From Oasisia sp. SBJ-2009 (lineage: Eukaryota; Annelida; Polychaeta; Sabellida; Siboglinidae), in the NCBI GenBank assembly GCA_964017155.1, contig OZ024861.1:26056627-26120626 (forward strand): a stretch of 64,000 nt of DNA, given 5' to 3'. A model generated the notes under the pieces. That model saw only the letters and a list, made by a program, of their open reading frames with translations, was not told where the DNA came from and did no database searches. A program made the translations under genes and the position numbers. Of this stretch, positions 37,566 to 52,751 are shown one piece after another. The stretch's first letter is position 1. The number at the start of each line of letters is the position of its first letter.

Positions 37566-40096
37566 GGCCTAAGACCACATTTGCATTTTCCATAGGCGAC
37601 CATTATAACGTTTCCTTCATTTCCTATTAATCTTGATCAGCTCTCTTATTGACAATTTCACAGCATGTTTACCCTCCACAGACAGAGGTTCAGTGGAAAA
37701 TTCGTGAACTTTTAATACCTCAGGCTCCCACAAAGTTCATTCAAACCTTACACCCCTCCATTTCTGCTTGAGCCACCCACGGATTGCCCCTGATTACATC
37801 ACCAAGCAAAATGACAAATGTATTAATACGCAGAAATGCACCGAATGACAGCGGTCGTAATTTGACAGCTCTGATGTCACGCTGCACAAAAACGTCATTT
37901 ATAATCACTCCACACTACATATGTGCTCACAGAAATCCAGACAACGTGCATAATGCTGCTTTTTTAAGGTACTCTGCGGTCGGGTAATGGCGGACGTGCA
38001 CATTTTGGTGGTCTTACGTCAAATAGATTGGCCAAAAACGTCAAAAGTTCACAAAAATTAGTCATACATCAAGAATGACATATAGCTAGATTAACTGTCT
38101 AGGGAAATTGACACCATCTCGATAATAATTATAATATGCGTCTTCAAAAGTTGCACCCCTCCCAGATAAATAGCACCGTGCGTGGGTTGAAACACGTTTA
38201 TTCAGAAAGCGATAATAGATCAGACGTTTGCCTGAAACTAATGGCACTGTACACAACAAACAGTCCACCACAGTCTCTTAACGATCTGACAGTAACATAT
38301 AGAGAATATAGAAGATATATATTTTTTGACAATTTTTTATTAAATGTTGTCAATTTCACCATAAAAATGCAAAAGTCATATTTTTGAACAGCATTTTTTC
38401 GGACACGCAAAGTGCTAAATTTCACGAATTTCTGTATATCGTAATGCTCACCAACTTTGCTTAATTGTATGATGCAATTATGAACTGTGCGTCGTATATA
38501 TACGTCCCCAGGAGGGCTCAGAATCACAGGCCAGTTTCTCATAAATTGTCGCAGTATTGAAAGGCCAGGCAGCGTCTTTCGATGGTAATTTCAATTAAAT
38601 TGTATGTAGAACGCTGAAATGTGGGACATACATTCAGGAATATACACGTTACATGATGGAAGCATATTCGAGATACACAGTAGAACGTATCTCTTGCGTC
38701 AAACAAATTATCACCCTACCCCCCTAGCAATAAGCCGCACTTTACTCGGGCGCAACCCATTATATTAGACAGAGACACTTCCATAACCATCACACGTCGT
38801 TTTTTATGCCACCAATTATTTCGCTGGTGTACATACACTATTGAACACATCAGATACAGCTGGTAGATTAGTTACTGTCAGAAAAAAATGTTGGCCAGTG
38901 ACACCATAGACACGAGGCAAATGTTGAATAGACAGTTGCGCCACCCTCTGCCGCAACTTGATCGCTGTAAACGCATTCATTGTGGTAATAATGTTGTTAC
39001 TAAAACATATCCACATTGCTTTTAGTGCATTAAAGAGCATCTTAGATGTTGACAATTCGGATAGAACATACAAATTACCAGTGATTTATATAGTTTCTTA
39101 TCAGACTATATATCACTTATGTATGTGATTAGTTTAAGCTGACATGTCATATGCAAATATCTGTATAATTCGGTTATGTTACAGCTGAAAAGTGCAAGAC
39201 TGTCGACAGGGATGGTGTGATAGTTCTTGTAGACAATTTCAACACACTGACACTTCTGTTAGGTGCCCAATTTTAGTTTGTATGAGCATCAATGAACCTA
39301 ATCGGATTACGGCAGTCGGGGCATACTTGGATAAAATGCGCTGCTTTCTTATTCTCAGTCACATCTGGGGTATATTTAAATATATTCTCAATTGTGTTCG
39401 GTGTTTCAGTTAGGGTATATATGTCGCTAAAATGAGCAGGTGAAAGATAGTACATTTTTAGACGCGCGTGGACAATCTGCTTCATTCGGCGACCAACAAT
39501 TGACTAAAATAGAGGCTGCGTTTAAGGGGTGGGGGTGTAATCAAATGTCCTTTGCTCGCCCGTTGATGCTTATTTTGTGTTCTAAATACGACACAAGCAA
39601 GCATCACATAATTAGGATTAACAAATAGGAAGCTATCGGATGTTCATTTTAGTATTTGCTATTAAGAAACACGCATTTGTAGATGTCGCATACACAGTAT
39701 AAGTAATGTAATTGCAGCTAAACTCATCGTACTGGAAATATGTCGTTAATGTGGCGCATTTTTTTAAATACGAAACAAATTATTCACGCTCTTGAACAGG
39801 GACATTTGAAGCACAAACTCATGCTGTCTTCAATATAGGATATTACGCATGGTGTGTAAAATGCAGCGTGTAACTTCCACATAACCAATATTATCAGTGT
39901 ATTTTCCTTGCATATCACGCGGTAACTAGCTTGCTAATTGCTTTTAATAACTCTCCTAGATGGAGCATTATCAGTAAATAATGACTCCATTGTGTTACAG
40001 TCAATAGCAACTTCAAATGAAGCAAAACAACAACCTCACGCATCGCTCAAACTACGTTTTCGTGCCTCTTATGTCAAAACGGCCGTTTTTCAATTA
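37566..40096. repeat. Array unit 15 (A variant)
   Basis: Full length. Offset 1106 (position 38671) is A. Confidence 0.97.
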
Positions 40097-42627
40097 GGCC
40101 TAAGACCACATTTGCATTTTCCATAGGCGACCATTATAACGTTTCCTTCATTTCCTATTAATCTTGATCAGCTCTCTTATTGACAATTTCACAGCATGTT
40201 TACCCTCCACAGACAGAGGTTCAGTGGAAAATTCGTGAACTTTTAATACCTCAGGCTCCCACAAAGTTCATTCAAACCTTACACCCCTCCATTTCTGCTT
40301 GAGCCACCCACGGATTGCCCCTGATTACATCACCAAGCAAAATGACAAATGTATTAATACGCAGAAATGCACCGAATGACAGCGGTCGTAATTTGACAGC
40401 TCTGATGTCACGCTGCACAAAAACGTCATTTATAATCACTCCACACTACATATGTGCTCACAGAAATCCAGACAACGTGCATAATGCTGCTTTTTTAAGG
40501 TACTCTGCGGTCGGGTAATGGCGGACGTGCACATTTTGGTGGTCTTACGTCAAATAGATTGGCCAAAAACGTCAAAAGTTCACAAAAATTAGTCATACAT
40601 CAAGAATGACATATAGCTAGATTAACTGTCTAGGGAAATTGACACCATCTCGATAATAATTATAATATGCGTCTTCAAAAGTTGCACCCCTCCCAGATAA
40701 ATAGCACCGTGCGTGGGTTGAAACACGTTTATTCAGAAAGCGATAATAGATCAGACGTTTGCCTGAAACTAATGGCACTGTACACAACAAACAGTCCACC
40801 ACAGTCTCTTAACGATCTGACAGTAACATATAGAGAATATAGAAGATATATATTTTTTGACAATTTTTTATTAAATGTTGTCAATTTCACCATAAAAATG
40901 CAAAAGTCATATTTTTGAACAGCATTTTTTCGGACACGCAAAGTGCTAAATTTCACGAATTTCTGTATATCGTAATGCTCACCAACTTTGCTTAATTGTA
41001 TGATGCAATTATGAACTGTGCGTCGTATATATACGTCCCCAGGAGGGCTCAGAATCACAGGCCAGTTTCTCATAAATTGTCGCAGTATTGAAAGGCCAGG
41101 CAGCGTCTTTCGATGGTAATTTCAATTAAATTGTATGTAGAACGCTGAAATGTGGGACATACATTCAGGAATATACACGTTACATGATGGAAGCATATTC
41201 GTGATACACAGTAGAACGTATCTCTTGCGTCAAACAAATTATCACCCTACCCCCCTAGCAATAAGCCGCACTTTACTCGGGCGCAACCCATTATATTAGA
41301 CAGAGACACTTCCATAACCATCACACGTCGTTTTTTATGCCACCAATTATTTCGCTGGTGTACATACACTATTGAACACATCAGATACAGCTGGTAGATT
41401 AGTTACTGTCAGAAAAAAATGTTGGCCAGTGACACCATAGACACGAGGCAAATGTTGAATAGACAGTTGCGCCACCCTCTGCCGCAACTTGATCGCTGTA
41501 AACGCATTCATTGTGGTAATAATGTTGTTACTAAAACATATCCACATTGCTTTTAGTGCATTAAAGAGCATCTTAGATGTTGACAATTCGGATAGAACAT
41601 ACAAATTACCAGTGATTTATATAGTTTCTTATCAGACTATATATCACTTATGTATGTGATTAGTTTAAGCTGACATGTCATATGCAAATATCTGTATAAT
41701 TCGGTTATGTTACAGCTGAAAAGTGCAAGACTGTCGACAGGGATGGTGTGATAGTTCTTGTAGACAATTTCAACACACTGACACTTCTGTTAGGTGCCCA
41801 ATTTTAGTTTGTATGAGCATCAATGAACCTAATCGGATTACGGCAGTCGGGGCATACTTGGATAAAATGCGCTGCTTTCTTATTCTCAGTCACATCTGGG
41901 GTATATTTAAATATATTCTCAATTGTGTTCGGTGTTTCAGTTAGGGTATATATGTCGCTAAAATGAGCAGGTGAAAGATAGTACATTTTTAGACGCGCGT
42001 GGACAATCTGCTTCATTCGGCGACCAACAATTGACTAAAATAGAGGCTGCGTTTAAGGGGTGGGGGTGTAATCAAATGTCCTTTGCTCGCCCGTTGATGC
42101 TTATTTTGTGTTCTAAATACGACACAAGCAAGCATCACATAATTAGGATTAACAAATAGGAAGCTATCGGATGTTCATTTTAGTATTTGCTATTAAGAAA
42201 CACGCATTTGTAGATGTCGCATACACAGTATAAGTAATGTAATTGCAGCTAAACTCATCGTACTGGAAATATGTCGTTAATGTGGCGCATTTTTTTAAAT
42301 ACGAAACAAATTATTCACGCTCTTGAACAGGGACATTTGAAGCACAAACTCATGCTGTCTTCAATATAGGATATTACGCATGGTGTGTAAAATGCAGCGT
42401 GTAACTTCCACATAACCAATATTATCAGTGTATTTTCCTTGCATATCACGCGGTAACTAGCTTGCTAATTGCTTTTAATAACTCTCCTAGATGGAGCATT
42501 ATCAGTAAATAATGACTCCATTGTGTTACAGTCAATAGCAACTTCAAATGAAGCAAAACAACAACCTCACGCATCGCTCAAACTACGTTTTCGTGCCTCT
42601 TATGTCAAAACGGCCGTTTTTCAATTA
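40097..42627. repeat. Array unit 16
   Basis: Full length. Offset 1106 is T. Confidence 0.97.
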
Positions 42628-45158
42628 GGCCTAAGACCACATTTGCATTTTCCATAGGCGACCATTATAACGTTTCCTTCATTTCCTATTAATCTTGATC
42701 AGCTCTCTTATTGACAATTTCACAGCATGTTTACCCTCCACAGACAGAGGTTCAGTGGAAAATTCGTGAACTTTTAATACCTCAGGCTCCCACAAAGTTC
42801 ATTCAAACCTTACACCCCTCCATTTCTGCTTGAGCCACCCACGGATTGCCCCTGATTACATCACCAAGCAAAATGACAAATGTATTAATACGCAGAAATG
42901 CACCGAATGACAGCGGTCGTAATTTGACAGCTCTGATGTCACGCTGCACAAAAACGTCATTTATAATCACTCCACACTACATATGTGCTCACAGAAATCC
43001 AGACAACGTGCATAATGCTGCTTTTTTAAGGTACTCTGCGGTCGGGTAATGGCGGACGTGCACATTTTGGTGGTCTTACGTCAAATAGATTGGCCAAAAA
43101 CGTCAAAAGTTCACAAAAATTAGTCATACATCAAGAATGACATATAGCTAGATTAACTGTCTAGGGAAATTGACACCATCTCGATAATAATTATAATATG
43201 CGTCTTCAAAAGTTGCACCCCTCCCAGATAAATAGCACCGTGCGTGGGTTGAAACACGTTTATTCAGAAAGCGATAATAGATCAGACGTTTGCCTGAAAC
43301 TAATGGCACTGTACACAACAAACAGTCCACCACAGTCTCTTAACGATCTGACAGTAACATATAGAGAATATAGAAGATATATATTTTTTGACAATTTTTT
43401 ATTAAATGTTGTCAATTTCACCATAAAAATGCAAAAGTCATATTTTTGAACAGCATTTTTTCGGACACGCAAAGTGCTAAATTTCACGAATTTCTGTATA
43501 TCGTAATGCTCACCAACTTTGCTTAATTGTATGATGCAATTATGAACTGTGCGTCGTATATATACGTCCCCAGGAGGGCTCAGAATCACAGGCCAGTTTC
43601 TCATAAATTGTCGCAGTATTGAAAGGCCAGGCAGCGTCTTTCGATGGTAATTTCAATTAAATTGTATGTAGAACGCTGAAATGTGGGACATACATTCAGG
43701 AATATACACGTTACATGATGGAAGCATATTCGTGATACACAGTAGAACGTATCTCTTGCGTCAAACAAATTATCACCCTACCCCCCTAGCAATAAGCCGC
43801 ACTTTACTCGGGCGCAACCCATTATATTAGACAGAGACACTTCCATAACCATCACACGTCGTTTTTTATGCCACCAATTATTTCGCTGGTGTACATACAC
43901 TATTGAACACATCAGATACAGCTGGTAGATTAGTTACTGTCAGAAAAAAATGTTGGCCAGTGACACCATAGACACGAGGCAAATGTTGAATAGACAGTTG
44001 CGCCACCCTCTGCCGCAACTTGATCGCTGTAAACGCATTCATTGTGGTAATAATGTTGTTACTAAAACATATCCACATTGCTTTTAGTGCATTAAAGAGC
44101 ATCTTAGATGTTGACAATTCGGATAGAACATACAAATTACCAGTGATTTATATAGTTTCTTATCAGACTATATATCACTTATGTATGTGATTAGTTTAAG
44201 CTGACATGTCATATGCAAATATCTGTATAATTCGGTTATGTTACAGCTGAAAAGTGCAAGACTGTCGACAGGGATGGTGTGATAGTTCTTGTAGACAATT
44301 TCAACACACTGACACTTCTGTTAGGTGCCCAATTTTAGTTTGTATGAGCATCAATGAACCTAATCGGATTACGGCAGTCGGGGCATACTTGGATAAAATG
44401 CGCTGCTTTCTTATTCTCAGTCACATCTGGGGTATATTTAAATATATTCTCAATTGTGTTCGGTGTTTCAGTTAGGGTATATATGTCGCTAAAATGAGCA
44501 GGTGAAAGATAGTACATTTTTAGACGCGCGTGGACAATCTGCTTCATTCGGCGACCAACAATTGACTAAAATAGAGGCTGCGTTTAAGGGGTGGGGGTGT
44601 AATCAAATGTCCTTTGCTCGCCCGTTGATGCTTATTTTGTGTTCTAAATACGACACAAGCAAGCATCACATAATTAGGATTAACAAATAGGAAGCTATCG
44701 GATGTTCATTTTAGTATTTGCTATTAAGAAACACGCATTTGTAGATGTCGCATACACAGTATAAGTAATGTAATTGCAGCTAAACTCATCGTACTGGAAA
44801 TATGTCGTTAATGTGGCGCATTTTTTTAAATACGAAACAAATTATTCACGCTCTTGAACAGGGACATTTGAAGCACAAACTCATGCTGTCTTCAATATAG
44901 GATATTACGCATGGTGTGTAAAATGCAGCGTGTAACTTCCACATAACCAATATTATCAGTGTATTTTCCTTGCATATCACGCGGTAACTAGCTTGCTAAT
45001 TGCTTTTAATAACTCTCCTAGATGGAGCATTATCAGTAAATAATGACTCCATTGTGTTACAGTCAATAGCAACTTCAAATGAAGCAAAACAACAACCTCA
45101 CGCATCGCTCAAACTACGTTTTCGTGCCTCTTATGTCAAAACGGCCGTTTTTCAATTA
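42628..45158. repeat. Array unit 17
   Basis: Full length. Offset 1106 is T. Confidence 0.97.
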
Positions 45159-47689
45159 GGCCTAAGACCACATTTGCATTTTCCATAGGCGACCATTATA
45201 ACGTTTCCTTCATTTCCTATTAATCTTGATCAGCTCTCTTATTGACAATTTCACAGCATGTTTACCCTCCACAGACAGAGGTTCAGTGGAAAATTCGTGA
45301 ACTTTTAATACCTCAGGCTCCCACAAAGTTCATTCAAACCTTACACCCCTCCATTTCTGCTTGAGCCACCCACGGATTGCCCCTGATTACATCACCAAGC
45401 AAAATGACAAATGTATTAATACGCAGAAATGCACCGAATGACAGCGGTCGTAATTTGACAGCTCTGATGTCACGCTGCACAAAAACGTCATTTATAATCA
45501 CTCCACACTACATATGTGCTCACAGAAATCCAGACAACGTGCATAATGCTGCTTTTTTAAGGTACTCTGCGGTCGGGTAATGGCGGACGTGCACATTTTG
45601 GTGGTCTTACGTCAAATAGATTGGCCAAAAACGTCAAAAGTTCACAAAAATTAGTCATACATCAAGAATGACATATAGCTAGATTAACTGTCTAGGGAAA
45701 TTGACACCATCTCGATAATAATTATAATATGCGTCTTCAAAAGTTGCACCCCTCCCAGATAAATAGCACCGTGCGTGGGTTGAAACACGTTTATTCAGAA
45801 AGCGATAATAGATCAGACGTTTGCCTGAAACTAATGGCACTGTACACAACAAACAGTCCACCACAGTCTCTTAACGATCTGACAGTAACATATAGAGAAT
45901 ATAGAAGATATATATTTTTTGACAATTTTTTATTAAATGTTGTCAATTTCACCATAAAAATGCAAAAGTCATATTTTTGAACAGCATTTTTTCGGACACG
46001 CAAAGTGCTAAATTTCACGAATTTCTGTATATCGTAATGCTCACCAACTTTGCTTAATTGTATGATGCAATTATGAACTGTGCGTCGTATATATACGTCC
46101 CCAGGAGGGCTCAGAATCACAGGCCAGTTTCTCATAAATTGTCGCAGTATTGAAAGGCCAGGCAGCGTCTTTCGATGGTAATTTCAATTAAATTGTATGT
46201 AGAACGCTGAAATGTGGGACATACATTCAGGAATATACACGTTACATGATGGAAGCATATTCGAGATACACAGTAGAACGTATCTCTTGCGTCAAACAAA
46301 TTATCACCCTACCCCCCTAGCAATAAGCCGCACTTTACTCGGGCGCAACCCATTATATTAGACAGAGACACTTCCATAACCATCACACGTCGTTTTTTAT
46401 GCCACCAATTATTTCGCTGGTGTACATACACTATTGAACACATCAGATACAGCTGGTAGATTAGTTACTGTCAGAAAAAAATGTTGGCCAGTGACACCAT
46501 AGACACGAGGCAAATGTTGAATAGACAGTTGCGCCACCCTCTGCCGCAACTTGATCGCTGTAAACGCATTCATTGTGGTAATAATGTTGTTACTAAAACA
46601 TATCCACATTGCTTTTAGTGCATTAAAGAGCATCTTAGATGTTGACAATTCGGATAGAACATACAAATTACCAGTGATTTATATAGTTTCTTATCAGACT
46701 ATATATCACTTATGTATGTGATTAGTTTAAGCTGACATGTCATATGCAAATATCTGTATAATTCGGTTATGTTACAGCTGAAAAGTGCAAGACTGTCGAC
46801 AGGGATGGTGTGATAGTTCTTGTAGACAATTTCAACACACTGACACTTCTGTTAGGTGCCCAATTTTAGTTTGTATGAGCATCAATGAACCTAATCGGAT
46901 TACGGCAGTCGGGGCATACTTGGATAAAATGCGCTGCTTTCTTATTCTCAGTCACATCTGGGGTATATTTAAATATATTCTCAATTGTGTTCGGTGTTTC
47001 AGTTAGGGTATATATGTCGCTAAAATGAGCAGGTGAAAGATAGTACATTTTTAGACGCGCGTGGACAATCTGCTTCATTCGGCGACCAACAATTGACTAA
47101 AATAGAGGCTGCGTTTAAGGGGTGGGGGTGTAATCAAATGTCCTTTGCTCGCCCGTTGATGCTTATTTTGTGTTCTAAATACGACACAAGCAAGCATCAC
47201 ATAATTAGGATTAACAAATAGGAAGCTATCGGATGTTCATTTTAGTATTTGCTATTAAGAAACACGCATTTGTAGATGTCGCATACACAGTATAAGTAAT
47301 GTAATTGCAGCTAAACTCATCGTACTGGAAATATGTCGTTAATGTGGCGCATTTTTTTAAATACGAAACAAATTATTCACGCTCTTGAACAGGGACATTT
47401 GAAGCACAAACTCATGCTGTCTTCAATATAGGATATTACGCATGGTGTGTAAAATGCAGCGTGTAACTTCCACATAACCAATATTATCAGTGTATTTTCC
47501 TTGCATATCACGCGGTAACTAGCTTGCTAATTGCTTTTAATAACTCTCCTAGATGGAGCATTATCAGTAAATAATGACTCCATTGTGTTACAGTCAATAG
47601 CAACTTCAAATGAAGCAAAACAACAACCTCACGCATCGCTCAAACTACGTTTTCGTGCCTCTTATGTCAAAACGGCCGTTTTTCAATTA
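45159..47689. repeat. Array unit 18 (A variant)
   Basis: Full length. Offset 1106 (position 46264) is A. Confidence 0.97.
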
Positions 47690-50220
47690 GGCCTAAGACC
47701 ACATTTGCATTTTCCATAGGCGACCATTATAACGTTTCCTTCATTTCCTATTAATCTTGATCAGCTCTCTTATTGACAATTTCACAGCATGTTTACCCTC
47801 CACAGACAGAGGTTCAGTGGAAAATTCGTGAACTTTTAATACCTCAGGCTCCCACAAAGTTCATTCAAACCTTACACCCCTCCATTTCTGCTTGAGCCAC
47901 CCACGGATTGCCCCTGATTACATCACCAAGCAAAATGACAAATGTATTAATACGCAGAAATGCACCGAATGACAGCGGTCGTAATTTGACAGCTCTGATG
48001 TCACGCTGCACAAAAACGTCATTTATAATCACTCCACACTACATATGTGCTCACAGAAATCCAGACAACGTGCATAATGCTGCTTTTTTAAGGTACTCTG
48101 CGGTCGGGTAATGGCGGACGTGCACATTTTGGTGGTCTTACGTCAAATAGATTGGCCAAAAACGTCAAAAGTTCACAAAAATTAGTCATACATCAAGAAT
48201 GACATATAGCTAGATTAACTGTCTAGGGAAATTGACACCATCTCGATAATAATTATAATATGCGTCTTCAAAAGTTGCACCCCTCCCAGATAAATAGCAC
48301 CGTGCGTGGGTTGAAACACGTTTATTCAGAAAGCGATAATAGATCAGACGTTTGCCTGAAACTAATGGCACTGTACACAACAAACAGTCCACCACAGTCT
48401 CTTAACGATCTGACAGTAACATATAGAGAATATAGAAGATATATATTTTTTGACAATTTTTTATTAAATGTTGTCAATTTCACCATAAAAATGCAAAAGT
48501 CATATTTTTGAACAGCATTTTTTCGGACACGCAAAGTGCTAAATTTCACGAATTTCTGTATATCGTAATGCTCACCAACTTTGCTTAATTGTATGATGCA
48601 ATTATGAACTGTGCGTCGTATATATACGTCCCCAGGAGGGCTCAGAATCACAGGCCAGTTTCTCATAAATTGTCGCAGTATTGAAAGGCCAGGCAGCGTC
48701 TTTCGATGGTAATTTCAATTAAATTGTATGTAGAACGCTGAAATGTGGGACATACATTCAGGAATATACACGTTACATGATGGAAGCATATTCGTGATAC
48801 ACAGTAGAACGTATCTCTTGCGTCAAACAAATTATCACCCTACCCCCCTAGCAATAAGCCGCACTTTACTCGGGCGCAACCCATTATATTAGACAGAGAC
48901 ACTTCCATAACCATCACACGTCGTTTTTTATGCCACCAATTATTTCGCTGGTGTACATACACTATTGAACACATCAGATACAGCTGGTAGATTAGTTACT
49001 GTCAGAAAAAAATGTTGGCCAGTGACACCATAGACACGAGGCAAATGTTGAATAGACAGTTGCGCCACCCTCTGCCGCAACTTGATCGCTGTAAACGCAT
49101 TCATTGTGGTAATAATGTTGTTACTAAAACATATCCACATTGCTTTTAGTGCATTAAAGAGCATCTTAGATGTTGACAATTCGGATAGAACATACAAATT
49201 ACCAGTGATTTATATAGTTTCTTATCAGACTATATATCACTTATGTATGTGATTAGTTTAAGCTGACATGTCATATGCAAATATCTGTATAATTCGGTTA
49301 TGTTACAGCTGAAAAGTGCAAGACTGTCGACAGGGATGGTGTGATAGTTCTTGTAGACAATTTCAACACACTGACACTTCTGTTAGGTGCCCAATTTTAG
49401 TTTGTATGAGCATCAATGAACCTAATCGGATTACGGCAGTCGGGGCATACTTGGATAAAATGCGCTGCTTTCTTATTCTCAGTCACATCTGGGGTATATT
49501 TAAATATATTCTCAATTGTGTTCGGTGTTTCAGTTAGGGTATATATGTCGCTAAAATGAGCAGGTGAAAGATAGTACATTTTTAGACGCGCGTGGACAAT
49601 CTGCTTCATTCGGCGACCAACAATTGACTAAAATAGAGGCTGCGTTTAAGGGGTGGGGGTGTAATCAAATGTCCTTTGCTCGCCCGTTGATGCTTATTTT
49701 GTGTTCTAAATACGACACAAGCAAGCATCACATAATTAGGATTAACAAATAGGAAGCTATCGGATGTTCATTTTAGTATTTGCTATTAAGAAACACGCAT
49801 TTGTAGATGTCGCATACACAGTATAAGTAATGTAATTGCAGCTAAACTCATCGTACTGGAAATATGTCGTTAATGTGGCGCATTTTTTTAAATACGAAAC
49901 AAATTATTCACGCTCTTGAACAGGGACATTTGAAGCACAAACTCATGCTGTCTTCAATATAGGATATTACGCATGGTGTGTAAAATGCAGCGTGTAACTT
50001 CCACATAACCAATATTATCAGTGTATTTTCCTTGCATATCACGCGGTAACTAGCTTGCTAATTGCTTTTAATAACTCTCCTAGATGGAGCATTATCAGTA
50101 AATAATGACTCCATTGTGTTACAGTCAATAGCAACTTCAAATGAAGCAAAACAACAACCTCACGCATCGCTCAAACTACGTTTTCGTGCCTCTTATGTCA
50201 AAACGGCCGTTTTTCAATTA
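47690..50220. repeat. Array unit 19
   Basis: Full length. Offset 1106 is T. Confidence 0.97.
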
Positions 50221-52751
50221 GGCCTAAGACCACATTTGCATTTTCCATAGGCGACCATTATAACGTTTCCTTCATTTCCTATTAATCTTGATCAGCTCTC
50301 TTATTGACAATTTCACAGCATGTTTACCCTCCACAGACAGAGGTTCAGTGGAAAATTCGTGAACTTTTAATACCTCAGGCTCCCACAAAGTTCATTCAAA
50401 CCTTACACCCCTCCATTTCTGCTTGAGCCACCCACGGATTGCCCCTGATTACATCACCAAGCAAAATGACAAATGTATTAATACGCAGAAATGCACCGAA
50501 TGACAGCGGTCGTAATTTGACAGCTCTGATGTCACGCTGCACAAAAACGTCATTTATAATCACTCCACACTACATATGTGCTCACAGAAATCCAGACAAC
50601 GTGCATAATGCTGCTTTTTTAAGGTACTCTGCGGTCGGGTAATGGCGGACGTGCACATTTTGGTGGTCTTACGTCAAATAGATTGGCCAAAAACGTCAAA
50701 AGTTCACAAAAATTAGTCATACATCAAGAATGACATATAGCTAGATTAACTGTCTAGGGAAATTGACACCATCTCGATAATAATTATAATATGCGTCTTC
50801 AAAAGTTGCACCCCTCCCAGATAAATAGCACCGTGCGTGGGTTGAAACACGTTTATTCAGAAAGCGATAATAGATCAGACGTTTGCCTGAAACTAATGGC
50901 ACTGTACACAACAAACAGTCCACCACAGTCTCTTAACGATCTGACAGTAACATATAGAGAATATAGAAGATATATATTTTTTGACAATTTTTTATTAAAT
51001 GTTGTCAATTTCACCATAAAAATGCAAAAGTCATATTTTTGAACAGCATTTTTTCGGACACGCAAAGTGCTAAATTTCACGAATTTCTGTATATCGTAAT
51101 GCTCACCAACTTTGCTTAATTGTATGATGCAATTATGAACTGTGCGTCGTATATATACGTCCCCAGGAGGGCTCAGAATCACAGGCCAGTTTCTCATAAA
51201 TTGTCGCAGTATTGAAAGGCCAGGCAGCGTCTTTCGATGGTAATTTCAATTAAATTGTATGTAGAACGCTGAAATGTGGGACATACATTCAGGAATATAC
51301 ACGTTACATGATGGAAGCATATTCGAGATACACAGTAGAACGTATCTCTTGCGTCAAACAAATTATCACCCTACCCCCCTAGCAATAAGCCGCACTTTAC
51401 TCGGGCGCAACCCATTATATTAGACAGAGACACTTCCATAACCATCACACGTCGTTTTTTATGCCACCAATTATTTCGCTGGTGTACATACACTATTGAA
51501 CACATCAGATACAGCTGGTAGATTAGTTACTGTCAGAAAAAAATGTTGGCCAGTGACACCATAGACACGAGGCAAATGTTGAATAGACAGTTGCGCCACC
51601 CTCTGCCGCAACTTGATCGCTGTAAACGCATTCATTGTGGTAATAATGTTGTTACTAAAACATATCCACATTGCTTTTAGTGCATTAAAGAGCATCTTAG
51701 ATGTTGACAATTCGGATAGAACATACAAATTACCAGTGATTTATATAGTTTCTTATCAGACTATATATCACTTATGTATGTGATTAGTTTAAGCTGACAT
51801 GTCATATGCAAATATCTGTATAATTCGGTTATGTTACAGCTGAAAAGTGCAAGACTGTCGACAGGGATGGTGTGATAGTTCTTGTAGACAATTTCAACAC
51901 ACTGACACTTCTGTTAGGTGCCCAATTTTAGTTTGTATGAGCATCAATGAACCTAATCGGATTACGGCAGTCGGGGCATACTTGGATAAAATGCGCTGCT
52001 TTCTTATTCTCAGTCACATCTGGGGTATATTTAAATATATTCTCAATTGTGTTCGGTGTTTCAGTTAGGGTATATATGTCGCTAAAATGAGCAGGTGAAA
52101 GATAGTACATTTTTAGACGCGCGTGGACAATCTGCTTCATTCGGCGACCAACAATTGACTAAAATAGAGGCTGCGTTTAAGGGGTGGGGGTGTAATCAAA
52201 TGTCCTTTGCTCGCCCGTTGATGCTTATTTTGTGTTCTAAATACGACACAAGCAAGCATCACATAATTAGGATTAACAAATAGGAAGCTATCGGATGTTC
52301 ATTTTAGTATTTGCTATTAAGAAACACGCATTTGTAGATGTCGCATACACAGTATAAGTAATGTAATTGCAGCTAAACTCATCGTACTGGAAATATGTCG
52401 TTAATGTGGCGCATTTTTTTAAATACGAAACAAATTATTCACGCTCTTGAACAGGGACATTTGAAGCACAAACTCATGCTGTCTTCAATATAGGATATTA
52501 CGCATGGTGTGTAAAATGCAGCGTGTAACTTCCACATAACCAATATTATCAGTGTATTTTCCTTGCATATCACGCGGTAACTAGCTTGCTAATTGCTTTT
52601 AATAACTCTCCTAGATGGAGCATTATCAGTAAATAATGACTCCATTGTGTTACAGTCAATAGCAACTTCAAATGAAGCAAAACAACAACCTCACGCATCG
52701 CTCAAACTACGTTTTCGTGCCTCTTATGTCAAAACGGCCGTTTTTCAATTA
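50221..52751. repeat. Array unit 20 (A variant)
   Basis: Full length. Offset 1106 (position 51326) is A. It is the last A-variant copy before the right end. Confidence 0.97.
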
